From: Micavibrio sp.
GTDB taxonomy: Bacteria > Pseudomonadota > Alphaproteobacteria > Micavibrionales > Micavibrionaceae
Assembly: GCA_027066695.1 (NCBI GenBank)
Contig: JAMONE010000219.1
Span: 1-6,425, forward strand
DNA length: 6,425 bases
Direction of reading: 5' to 3'
Of this stretch, positions 1 to 5,935 are shown one piece after another. The position numbers and the translations under genes were made by a program. How positions within the stretch are numbered: position 1 is the first letter of the stretch; every line of letters begins with the position of its first letter. The notes below the pieces were generated by a model that was given only the letters and a program-made list of their open reading frames with translations, was not told the DNA's origin and searched no databases.

Positions 1-697
1 TGATAACTTTGCCGCCACGCAAATTATTTGTGCCGCTGACATATTGTTTTGTGCGGTAGCCATCACGCTCCAGCTCAATAAGCAGTTTGGTAATGGAGCG
101 CAGCGAAGAAAATCGCTGGAAAATATAGCGCACATCATCGGCTTCTTTGGCATTAACCAAGAGTTTGCGCTCAACGACATCATAGCCCAGAGGCGGCGCT
201 CCGCCCATCCACATGCCTTTGCGTTTGGATGCTGCCAACTTATCGCGGATGCGCTCACCAATTACCTCACGTTCAAATTGGGCAAAGCTCAGCAGGATGT
301 TCAGTGTTAAACGCCCCATGGAATCCTTGGTATTAAAATGCTGGGTTACCGATACAAAGCTGGCTTTATGCTCATCAAAAACCGTGACCATCTGCGCAAA
401 ATCTGTGAGCGAGCGCGATAGCCGGTCAATTTTATAGACCACCACCACATCAATATGACCGGCCTTAATATCCTCCAACAATCTTTCCAGCGCAGGGCGT
501 TCCATGCTCCCACCTGAAAACCCGCCATCATCATAACGCTGCGGCAGAATGCTCCAGCCCTCATGGCGTTGGGAATTGATATAGCTCTCCCCAGCTTCGC
601 GTTGAGCATCAAGGCTGTTAAATTCTTGATCCAAACCTTCCTCAGTGGATTTGCGGGTGTAAATAGCGCAGCGGATATTGCGTTTTTCTTTGCTCAT
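1..697 (-). CDS. Large serine recombinase (resolvase/invertase superfamily), N-terminal part, cut by the window's left edge
   Basis: A site-specific DNA recombinase that would cut and rejoin DNA through a serine-DNA link. 232 residues are visible with no stop before the edge. The resolvase catalytic domain spans about residues 9-150. It shows the N-terminal strand CAIYTRKSTEEG with Ser17 as the likely nucleophile and Arg15 beside it, then YDDGGFSGGSMERP (54-68), YKIDRLSRSLTDF (88-100) and the FEREVIGERIRDK helix (141-153). A Recombinase-type second domain begins near GAPPLGYDV (166-174) and is cut off, so this is a large serine recombinase rather than a small resolvase. The ATG start is preceded by AAGGGG about 8 bases upstream and overlaps the stop of the DUF2924 gene (ATGA), indicating coupled translation. 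Its DNA target cannot be read from the sequence. All visible catalytic motifs are intact, so it may be active. Confidence 0.93.
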   Translation of the reverse strand, partial: MSKEKRNIRCAIYTRKSTEEGLDQEFNSLDAQREAGESYINSQRHEGWSILPQRYDDGGFSGGSMERPALERLLEDIKAGHIDVVVVYKIDRLSRSLTDFAQMVTVFDEHKASFVSVTQHFNTKDSMGRLTLNILLSFAQFEREVIGERIRDKLAASKRKGMWMGGAPPLGYDVVERKLLVNAKEADDVRYIFQRFSSLRSITKLLIELERDGYRTKQYVSGTNNLRGGKVI

Positions 698-1131
698 AAT
701 ATGCGCCCCTTACGAGAAGTCAGGCCAAAAAAGGCGTTCCCACTCCAGCGCGTGCCTGTGATCAATGTCGCAATCGCGCTCAGGCTTTTATAATGCTCCT
801 CCTGATATTCAAATCCTTTGCTGAGAACCGTGACATAATGTTCCTTCCCGTCATATTCCCGCATCAGGCGTGTACCGGCGACGGGGCGAAAAGCTTTAAC
901 GCGGCGTTTTGTTTTCTTGCCCTTGATTAAGTCGCGGAGCATATTGAGCGTCTCGGTTGATAATCCGCCAAACTCCAGCTCCTGCATGCGGTAAGCCAGC
1001 TTATTAACCAGCGTGGCTTTATTGAATAAAGGCGCTGATTCATCAAAATAGCTCTCCCACAAATCCTTTAAATAGGGCATGGAATGCTTGCCAAGCTCAG
1101 CCACTTCTTTTTCTAACTTACTGTTATACAT
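694..1131 (-). CDS. DUF2924 family protein, partner of the serine recombinase
   Basis: A 145-residue protein matching the DUF2924 family, which in Alphaproteobacteria is commonly encoded beside a serine recombinase; its biochemical role is not established to my knowledge. Family-like stretches are LVNKLAYRMQELEFGGLS (about 41-58), AGTRLMREYDGKEHYVTVL (85-103, a small beta-rich DNA-binding-like segment, inferred) and the ending HYKSLSAIATLITGTRWSG...FFGL (113-137). The start at 1131 is chosen because GGAG lies 8 bases upstream and the known family region starts soon after. A longer in-frame ATG at 1272 would add 47 residues with no family resemblance and no clear ribosome site. The stop overlaps the recombinase ATG by four bases, so the two proteins are probably made together and may act together, for example the DUF2924 protein assisting or controlling recombination (inference). 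Confidence 0.85.
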   Translation of the reverse strand: MYNSKLEKEVAELGKHSMPYLKDLWESYFDESAPLFNKATLVNKLAYRMQELEFGGLSTETLNMLRDLIKGKKTKRRVKAFRPVAGTRLMREYDGKEHYVTVLSKGFEYQEEHYKSLSAIATLITGTRWSGNAFFGLTSRKGRIL

Positions 1132-1485
1132 CGATTTTTCTCCGTATTCGTCTTGCACACATGAATGCTTCAACGGGGCAGTAAGTCCAGCTAAAGCTCT
1201 CACTTTCTTCTGGTATCCGGTTGGCTTAAAAAACGACGACGAGAATTCAAATTTTCTTAAAAAAAACCGCATAGCGAACGGTACTAACGGAAACTTCTGG
1301 TTGGGAATGGGTGGGTTTTGTTCAAAATCAATGCGTTACAGCCTGAATGCTTTTTGCGAAAGAGTCTTCAGCTTTTGAGAGAATGGGCGCAATAACGCCT
1401 TTGAACAGTGAAAATGGGGGTGAGATAGTATTGAGCTTGTGAACAGCTATGACCCCAAAACCCCGCAGACACAGGGCTTTTAGGC
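1132..1485. other. Intergenic stretch upstream of the DUF2924 gene, no recognisable gene
   Basis: About 350 bases lie between the DUF2924 start and the tRNA terminator. Reading frames exist on both strands but none shows a recognised family or a good ribosome site. A T8 run on the minus strand (near 1258-1268) follows a weak 4-5 bp stem (ACCG/CGGT), too poor to call as a terminator. No convincing -35/-10 pair for the leftward DUF2924-recombinase unit was found, although its promoter should lie here. No copy of the tRNA 3' end was found here that would mark an attachment site. Confidence 0.5.
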
Positions 1486-1521
1486 AAAGAAAAACCGCTC
1501 AACATTGCTGTGAGAGCGGTT
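1486..1521 (-). terminator. Rho-independent terminator after tRNA-fMet
   Basis: Read on the minus strand, the 8-bp stem AACCGCTC/GAGCGGTT (arms 1514-1521 and 1493-1500) has a 13-base loop and is followed by TTTTTCTTT. It begins 15 bases after the tRNA CCA end, as expected for a single-tRNA transcription unit, and would keep tRNA transcription out of the DUF2924-recombinase unit downstream. Confidence 0.85.
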
Positions 1522-1535
1522 CGTAAATAGTAAAT

Positions 1536-1612
<77 letters not shown>

Positions 1613-1649
1613 TCACCGAATAAAATCCCTCCCTGAAGAAGGATGGCAA

Positions 1650-1678
1650 TTTATAGACCCGCGCTGCAATAAAAGCAA
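1650..1678 (-). promoter_or_regulatory. Promoter of tRNA-fMet
   Basis: On the minus strand TTGCTT (1678-1673) and TATAAA (1655-1650) are separated by 17 bases, a near-consensus housekeeping sigma promoter. It would start transcription about 30 bases before the mature tRNA 5' end, leaving a short leader for RNase P removal. It is back to back with the thiS promoter, the two -35 boxes being about 27 bases apart. Confidence 0.75.
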
Positions 1679-1705
1679 GAGCTGATACAAAAAAACATTT
1701 ACTGA

Positions 1706-1735
1706 TTGACTAATAACCGCACATATCATTATCTA
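1706..1735 (+). promoter_or_regulatory. Promoter of thiSG
   Basis: TTGACT (1706-1711) and TATCTA (1730-1735) are 18 bases apart. A start near 1742 would give a leader of only about 19 bases, which holds the thiS ribosome site (GAGGG at about 1750-1754) and nothing else. There is no room for a thiamine pyrophosphate riboswitch, and its conserved core is not seen upstream either. Confidence 0.6.
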
Positions 1736-1760
1736 AGACACATAAATATGAGGGATAAAG

Positions 1761-1961
1761 ATGAAAATAATTTTGAATGGTGAAGCGTTTAAAATAAGCG
1801 AGAATACAAATATTAATGCACTGCTTTCATCCCATGGATATAAAGATAAAACAGTAGCCGTTGCGCTTAACGGTAATTTTATTCCAAAATTATCATATGA
1901 GGCGCATATAATAAAAGCCAATGACGAAATAGAAATTGTTGCGCCGATGCAAGGAGGGTAA
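1761..1961 (+). CDS. thiS: Sulfur carrier protein ThiS
   Basis: A 66-residue ubiquitin-fold sulfur carrier for making the thiazole ring of thiamine. The C-terminal Gly-Gly (residues 65-66, ending APMQGG) is what ThiF adenylates and converts to a thiocarboxylate, which then donates sulfur to ThiG. Other family signs are the short beta-grasp start MKIILNGEAF and VAVALNGNFIPK in the middle. Length is normal for ThiS. The ATG is preceded by GAGGG. The gene sits 2 bases before thiG, its biochemical partner. The codons for the final Gln-Gly-Gly (CAA GGA GGG) also form the ribosome-binding site of thiG. ThiF, the activating enzyme, is not in this window. Confidence 0.95.
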   Translation: MKIILNGEAFKISENTNINALLSSHGYKDKTVAVALNGNFIPKLSYEAHIIKANDEIEIVAPMQGG

Positions 1962-1963
1962 AA

Positions 1964-2758
1964 ATGTCAAAAGAATGGAATATTGGCGATAGCGCACTAT
2001 CCTCACGCCTATTTTTAGGAACAGCGGCTTACCCTTCGTTAGACATGCTACAAAAATCAATAGACGCTTCAAAGCCTGGCCTTGTAACCGTATCACTGCG
2101 CCGTGAAAATGCCGCAGGAAGCGGGCAGGGTTTTTGGAATATAATCAAGCAATTTAACATCCCCATATTGCCAAATACTGCTGGATGCTATAGCGCAAAA
2201 GAAGCAGTCACCACGGCAGAGATGGCAAGAGAAATATTCGATACGAACCGCATCAAATTGGAGGTTATAGGCGATGATTACACGCTCCAGCCCGACCCAT
2301 ACGGGTTACTGGATGCTACTGAGCAACTCATAGCTAAAGGCTTTGAAGTTTATCCATATATGACAGATGATTTAGTATTAGCGCAAAGGCTGGTAGATTT
2401 AGGATGTAATATATTAATGCCTTGGGGAGCGCCCATTGGCTCTGGCAGAGGGCTTAACAACATATATGCTCTAAAGCAACTGCGCACGCGCTTTCCTGAT
2501 AAAATATTAGTTGTTGATGCAGGACTAGGAGCGCCAAGCCATGCCGCAGCCGCTATGGAGATTGGCTATGATGCTTGCTTATTAAATACCGCCGTTGCCA
2601 AGGCAGGCAATCCTGCATTAATGGCCAAAGGCTTTGCCAAAGCAATAGATGCTGGAAGAGCCGCCTACCTTGCTGGCATAATAACAGCCCAAGATCAAGC
2701 CACACCTTCAACGCCCCTGCTTGATAAACCTTTTTGGCATCAAGAAAAGAAAGCTTAG
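1964..2758 (+). CDS. thiG: Thiazole synthase ThiG
   Basis: A 264-residue cytoplasmic TIM-barrel enzyme that forms the thiamine thiazole phosphate from deoxyxylulose 5-phosphate, dehydroglycine and sulfur carried by ThiS. Lys98 in RIKLEVIGDD (96-105) matches the family lysine that forms the Schiff base with the sugar. Other signature stretches are FLGTAAYPS near the N-terminus, the VTVSLRRE motif (41-48), LPNTAGCYSAKEAV (69-82), NILMPWGAPIGSGRGL (near 150-165) and the VDAGLGAPSHAAAAMEIGYDACLLNTAVAKA phosphate-binding region near 190-220. Length is close to the usual 255-265. A strong AAGGAGG six bases before the ATG lies inside the end of thiS, so the two are a tight operon. The glycine-oxidising partner (ThiO or ThiH) is not nearby. 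Confidence 0.97.
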   Translation: MSKEWNIGDSALSSRLFLGTAAYPSLDMLQKSIDASKPGLVTVSLRRENAAGSGQGFWNIIKQFNIPILPNTAGCYSAKEAVTTAEMAREIFDTNRIKLEVIGDDYTLQPDPYGLLDATEQLIAKGFEVYPYMTDDLVLAQRLVDLGCNILMPWGAPIGSGRGLNNIYALKQLRTRFPDKILVVDAGLGAPSHAAAAMEIGYDACLLNTAVAKAGNPALMAKGFAKAIDAGRAAYLAGIITAQDQATPSTPLLDKPFWHQEKKA

Positions 2759-2801
2759 TAAATGGCTGTATTATACAAATCTTTCTTGAAATTACTCTAA
2801 T

Positions 2802-2830
2802 TTAATATCACAATTGCAGATAATTATAAT
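2802..2830 (+). promoter_or_regulatory. Possible promoter for the acyltransferase-polymerase pair
   Basis: A perfect TATAAT (2825-2830) has a weak TTAATA 17 bases upstream (2802-2807), between thiG and the next gene. A transcript from here would have a leader of roughly 14 bases. The spacer is very AT-rich, so a chance match is possible. No terminator is seen after thiG, so read-through from thiSG is the alternative. Confidence 0.3.
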
Positions 2831-2850
2831 AAAATATAGTGAGTTAACAA

Positions 2851-3321
2851 ATGCGTGGCCTTCACCACTTAAAAAAAATACGTTCAATAGTCGTAAAGTC
2901 AAAATACCTGTATTATACGAAGATTTGGGGTATGGATATAGATCCAAGCTGTAGGTTCTCGCTAAGCGCGAAATTTGATTTAACTCATCCTACTGGCATC
3001 CATATCGGGGCGCAAACTTACATTGCTTTTGGCACTGCTATATTAACTCATGACATGACACGCGGCCTGCTTGTTGATACATATATTGGTAAACGCTGCT
3101 TCATAGGGGCGCACAGCATGATTCTCCCCGGTGTTAATGTTGGCGACGAATCTATTGTTGCCGCGGGAAGTATCGTTACTAAAGATGTGCCCTCACGTTG
3201 TATTGTTGCGGGAAACCCTGCTATAATTATCCGTGAAAATATTAAGGTTAAAGCCTATGGCAGATTTCTTGATGCTGATGATACTGAAATAAAATGTCAA
3301 AAAGCCATAGCTGAGAGATAA
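2851..3321 (+). CDS. Hexapeptide-repeat acyltransferase (LbH, polysaccharide O-acetyltransferase type)
   Basis: A 156-residue left-handed beta-helix acyltransferase, of the type that acetylates sugars in capsule, exopolysaccharide or O-antigen synthesis. A short basic helix (1-27) leads into GMDIDPSCRFSLSA, then hexapeptide coils (about 49-66 and 78-118). ILTHD (64-68) holds the likely catalytic His67, and the C-terminal coil reads IGAHSMILPGVNVGDESIVAAGSIVTKDVP, closed by the typical AGNPA (120-124). The start at 2851 has only a weak ribosome site. An internal ATG at 2932 (Met28) is possible, but the N-terminal helix ahead of GMDI is usual for the family, so the long form is kept. It is 6 bases ahead of the membrane polymerase gene and probably co-transcribed. 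The acceptor sugar cannot be predicted. Confidence 0.88.
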   Translation: MRGLHHLKKIRSIVVKSKYLYYTKIWGMDIDPSCRFSLSAKFDLTHPTGIHIGAQTYIAFGTAILTHDMTRGLLVDTYIGKRCFIGAHSMILPGVNVGDESIVAAGSIVTKDVPSRCIVAGNPAIIIRENIKVKAYGRFLDADDTEIKCQKAIAER

Positions 3322-3327
3322 ATATTA

Positions 3328-4593
3328 ATGTTATTAAAGCAAGTAAATTTAACCCAGATTATTTTATCTTTGCTGTTTTATATTTCAGTAATTAGATCAA
3401 CAAGCATCGGGCTTTTTTACCCCGCAATAGGTGGCTTAACATCAATAACCCATATAACTTTGACTAATTATATTTTATTCCTTTTATTCTTAATATATAT
3501 TTTATTATCAAATAATTATAAATTTATTATTTATGGATTAACACGCCCATTGGGGGTGTTTTGTGTCGTAAGCGCAGTATTAACAACTGTTTTTTCAATG
3601 GATATTGTAGATTCTATAAAATTTTTAATGGTTGTTTCAGTTATATCTTTTTCACCAATAATTTACGCACGCACCTATGGTATAGAAACATTCTTAAATA
3701 GAATAGTCATGCTTTTTATAATATTTTCTATTATAAATTTATTATATATAATAGCATTTCCGCAATATGCAATAATGTCAGCAGAGCATGCAGGGCGGTG
3801 GAAGGGGCTATTTATGCATAAAAATGCCTTTGGCTCATTTTTCGCCATAACTTTTTTCATTATGTGGAATCAATTCATTAATTTTTCTGGTTTAAATAGG
3901 ATACTACTCACGACTACCATGATCCTTAGCCTAATATTTATTATAATGTCAGGCTCTGCAACAGCATATATTATTTTCATTTTAACATTCTTTACCTACG
4001 TGCTTTTTATGATTGGGTTTAGGTTTAATTTAAAGGATAGGGTTGTTTTATTTTTAATCGCAACATTCAGCGCCTTACTTGTTTTCACCTTATTATCACC
4101 AATAATCGCAGAACTTATATTTCAGCTAACTGGACGTGATGCCACGCTAACAGGGCGAACAGATATCTGGGCAGGGCTATTTCAAGTTGTTCTTGAACGG
4201 CCTTTTTTAGGCTATGGTGCTGGCATGTCCGCGCGCGCCGATTTCATTAGTCAATATCAAGATTTAATGGGGCAAAATGCCTTAAGCTCTCATAGCGCAT
4301 ATTTAGACCTTTTATTAAATTATGGGATAATTGTGCCTTTCATTATTATAGCTATAATTTTAAAATTCCTTTTTTCTGGTATCTTTGCTGTAATTAAACA
4401 TTCATCAGATATTAAATATCTCGCTCTTGCTGGAAGTTTAATTATATCAAGCTTTTTCATGGGTATATCAACTGGAAGCGTTATTGTTGATCGTTCTTTT
4501 TTCTGGGTTTTTATGCTAATCGGTATATTAATTATTCAAGAAAAAAGAATCAGAAATATAGGAAACATGAAGCAAAAACATTCCACTTTTTAA
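3328..4593 (+). CDS. O-antigen ligase/polymerase family membrane protein (Wzy/WaaL/ExoQ-like)
   Basis: A 421-residue integral inner-membrane protein with about 10-12 hydrophobic segments from residue 10 to 404. Family motifs are visible: RWKGLFMHKNAFG (157-169), then a large periplasmic-loop region with LTGRTDIWAG (274-283), RPFLGYGAG (291-299) and SSHSAYLDLLLNYGI (320-334) with His322, matching the Wzy_C pattern of a conserved Arg and a His followed by an aromatic-rich helix. Such proteins join or polymerise undecaprenyl-linked glycans on the periplasmic side; whether this one is a polymerase or a ligase cannot be told from sequence. A GAGAG ribosome site precedes the ATG. The gene is extremely AT-rich: bases 3481-3540 hold only 5 G or C in 60, unlike the ribosomal genes. 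Glycosyltransferases, which usually accompany it, are absent from the window. Confidence 0.9.
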   Translation: MLLKQVNLTQIILSLLFYISVIRSTSIGLFYPAIGGLTSITHITLTNYILFLLFLIYILLSNNYKFIIYGLTRPLGVFCVVSAVLTTVFSMDIVDSIKFLMVVSVISFSPIIYARTYGIETFLNRIVMLFIIFSIINLLYIIAFPQYAIMSAEHAGRWKGLFMHKNAFGSFFAITFFIMWNQFINFSGLNRILLTTTMILSLIFIIMSGSATAYIIFILTFFTYVLFMIGFRFNLKDRVVLFLIATFSALLVFTLLSPIIAELIFQLTGRDATLTGRTDIWAGLFQVVLERPFLGYGAGMSARADFISQYQDLMGQNALSSHSAYLDLLLNYGIIVPFIIIAIILKFLFSGIFAVIKHSSDIKYLALAGSLIISSFFMGISTGSVIVDRSFFWVFMLIGILIIQEKRIRNIGNMKQKHSTF

Positions 4594-4910
4594 AGAGGGG
4601 AATAACATCTCCATAAGCATGGAACGCGGCTTTGTGGCTCTGTGCAAAACTTATTTAAAAGAGCATTTATGCTTATGGAGAGGGTTTTGTAGGCATATGG
4701 ATAAAGCCATTTAGCGCCTCAATATATATATTTTGTTTTTTTGTGAAAAAAGTTCTGGTGTTTTGCAAATGAATGGCGTATAAAGCGCAAGAATTTAGAT
4801 TTGATAATAGAAATCGCATATAGGAACTCTCTTCATTTTAAGGAAGGAAAGTCTGTGTGTTGGTTTTTCTTTTGTTAAAACGAAACTGAAATATAATAGG
4901 AAGCATAATA
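4594..4910. other. Non-coding gap between the polysaccharide genes and rplP
   Basis: About 317 bases with no supported gene and no trace of the 3' end of rpsC, the usual neighbour of rplP. It contains a long inverted repeat (4608-4681), an AT palindrome AATATATATATT (4721-4732), and runs of T then A around 4733-4751. No strong -35/-10 pair is seen, although a promoter for the ribosomal genes should be here if transcription does not read through from upstream. TATAAT at 4892-4897 is the best -10 match, but it would place the start at or inside the rplP ribosome site (AGGAAG, 4898-4903). Confidence 0.6.
4608..4681. repeat. 13-bp perfect inverted repeat with nested stem, possible terminator or structured RNA
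   Basis: TCTCCATAAGCAT (4608-4620) is perfectly complementary to ATGCTTATGGAGA (4669-4681). As RNA the stem can extend inward by two G-U pairs and one A-U pair, to 16 pairs. Inside the loop GCTCT (4637-4641) pairs with AGAGC (4660-4664), close to the main stem. It starts 15 bases after the polymerase stop codon. The sequence after the right arm, GGGTTTTGT, is a poor U-tract, so a simple intrinsic terminator is possible but not typical given the long loop. An insertion remnant is another option. Confidence 0.7.
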
Positions 4911-5339
4911 ATGTTAAGCCCTAAGAAGTTTAAACACCGTAAACAGTTTAAAGGCCGTATCCATGGTAATGCCAAGGGTGGAGCAACACTCGCATTCGGA
5001 GCGTACGGTTTAAAAGCGCAAAGCCCTGACCGTGTTACCGCGCGTCAGATCGAAGCTGCGCGTCGTGCTATTACACGTTGCATGAAGCGTCAAGGTAAAG
5101 TTTGGATACGTATATTCCCTGATGTTCCTGTAACAGCAAAGCCACTTGAAGTTCGTCAAGGTAAAGGTAAGGGTTCACCTGAATATTGGGCTGCTCGTGT
5201 TAAGCCTGGTCGCATAATGTTTGAGATTGATGGTGTTTCTGAGAAGGTTGCACGTGAGGCATTTGATCTTGCGGCTATGAAGCTTTCAGTGAAAACAAAA
5301 TTTGTTAAGCGCGTTGGTCTAGTAGAGGAGGCAGCATAA
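4911..5339 (+). CDS. rplP: 50S ribosomal protein L16
   Basis: A 142-residue large-subunit protein that binds 23S rRNA near the A-site tRNA and helps form the peptidyl transferase environment. The sequence follows the family throughout: MLSPKKFKHRKQFKGR at the start, FGAYGLKA (29-36), TARQIEAARRAITR (43-56), KRQGKVWIRIFPD (59-71), and EVRQGKGKGSPEYW (80-93), where Arg82 corresponds to the arginine hydroxylated in E. coli. Length is slightly above E. coli (136) through a short acidic C-terminal end. The ribosome site AGGAAG lies 7 bases upstream. Its last codon overlaps the rpmC start by one base (TAATG). It is unusual in not being preceded by rpsC. Confidence 0.98.
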   Translation: MLSPKKFKHRKQFKGRIHGNAKGGATLAFGAYGLKAQSPDRVTARQIEAARRAITRCMKRQGKVWIRIFPDVPVTAKPLEVRQGKGKGSPEYWAARVKPGRIMFEIDGVSEKVAREAFDLAAMKLSVKTKFVKRVGLVEEAA

Positions 5340-5569
5340 TGAATAACGAAGAATTAAGATCTAAATCTGTTGATGAGCTTGTGAAAATTATTCTTGATTT
5401 GCGTAAAGGGCAATTCAATGCGCGTTTTCAAAAATCTCAAGGAGCGTTAGAAAATACTGCGCCGATTCGCGTTGCAAGACGCGCGGTTGCTAGAGCTAAA
5501 ACAATATTGAACGAAAAACGCCGCGTGGAAGCTGTAAAAGCATCTACGGGTAAAAAGAAAGCCGCTTAA
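5339..5569 (+). CDS. rpmC: 50S ribosomal protein L29
   Basis: A 76-residue large-subunit protein sited at the nascent-chain exit tunnel, where it helps dock the trigger factor and the signal recognition particle. It is a two-helix protein: NNEELRSKSVDELVKIILDLRKGQFNARFQ (2-31) then TAPIRVARRAVARAKTILNEK (40-60), with the typical connecting turn. The C-terminus adds a short Lys/Ala tail (STGKKKAA) beyond the roughly 63-residue E. coli form. GAGGAGG just upstream, inside the end of rplP, is a strong ribosome site, and the one-base overlap implies coupling to rplP. Confidence 0.97.
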   Translation: MNNEELRSKSVDELVKIILDLRKGQFNARFQKSQGALENTAPIRVARRAVARAKTILNEKRRVEAVKASTGKKKAA

Positions 5570-5585
5570 AGAGGAGTAGGGTAAT

Positions 5586-5933
5586 ATGCCACGTCGTGTA
5601 TTAGAAGGAAATGTAATTAGTGATAAGGCTGACAAGACAATAACTGTTCTTGTTGAGCGCCGCTACATGCATCCTGTTTATAAAAAATATATCAAAAGCT
5701 CAGATAAATATACTGCGCATGATGAGAATAATCACTATTCGCAAGGTGATCGTGTTTCGATTATCGAATGTCGTCCGCTTTCCAAGCGTAAGCGTTGGAC
5801 TGTTGTAACGGCAGGTGAGGTTAAAGCTCCGAAAGAAGCTGTAAAGCCTGCTGCGAAAAAAGAAGTTGTGAAGGAAGCTACGGTAAAAAAATCGGCAGCC
5901 AAGAAAACTACAGCTAAAAAGAAGGGTGCGTAA
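5586..5933 (+). CDS. rpsQ: 30S ribosomal protein S17 with a lysine/alanine-rich C-terminal tail
   Basis: A 115-residue small-subunit protein, a primary 16S rRNA binder. The OB-fold core (about 1-78) is conventional: MPRRVLEGNVISDKADKTI, VERRYMHPVYKKYIKSSDKY, HDENNHYSQGDRVSIIECRPLSKRKRWTV (split by short variable turns). From about residue 79 there is a low-complexity tail of some 37 residues, dominated by Lys and Ala with Glu and Thr and repeats such as KKSAAKKTTAKKK, which is absent from the 84-residue E. coli protein. The tail is probably disordered and may contact rRNA (inference). GAGGAG about 9 bases upstream is the ribosome site; rplN follows after 2 bases. Confidence 0.96.
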   Translation: MPRRVLEGNVISDKADKTITVLVERRYMHPVYKKYIKSSDKYTAHDENNHYSQGDRVSIIECRPLSKRKRWTVVTAGEVKAPKEAVKPAAKKEVVKEATVKKSAAKKTTAKKKGA

Positions 5934-5935
5934 TT

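Noticed and set aside
346..612. Minus-strand open frame of 88 codons inside the recombinase region
   Set aside because: It is a shifted-frame shadow; the recombinase frame over the same bases carries all catalytic motifs and continues to the left edge.
1132..1272. Longer DUF2924 start at 1272 adding 47 residues
   Set aside because: The extra residues show no family resemblance and have no good ribosome site, while the ATG at 1131 has GGAG at proper distance.
1079..1378. Plus-strand 99-codon open frame opposite the DUF2924 gene and its upstream gap
   Set aside because: No recognisable family, no ribosome site, and it overlaps a well-supported gene on the other strand.
1681..1760. Search for a TPP riboswitch before thiS
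   Set aside because: The space is too short and the conserved thi-box core is absent.
1733..2096. Minus-strand open frames opposite thiS and the start of thiG
   Set aside because: They are antisense shadows of two clearly identified genes.
2741..2790. Possible stem TCAAGAAA/TTTCTTGA after thiG as a terminator
   Set aside because: The arms are AT-rich, the loop is over 30 bases and no T-run follows.
4636..4652. GGCTCTGTGCAAAACTT resembling IS6-family terminal repeats
   Set aside because: It has a one-base deletion relative to the IS6-type end as I remember it, has no partner end and no transposase nearby, and lies inside the loop of the inverted repeat. A chance match is likely.
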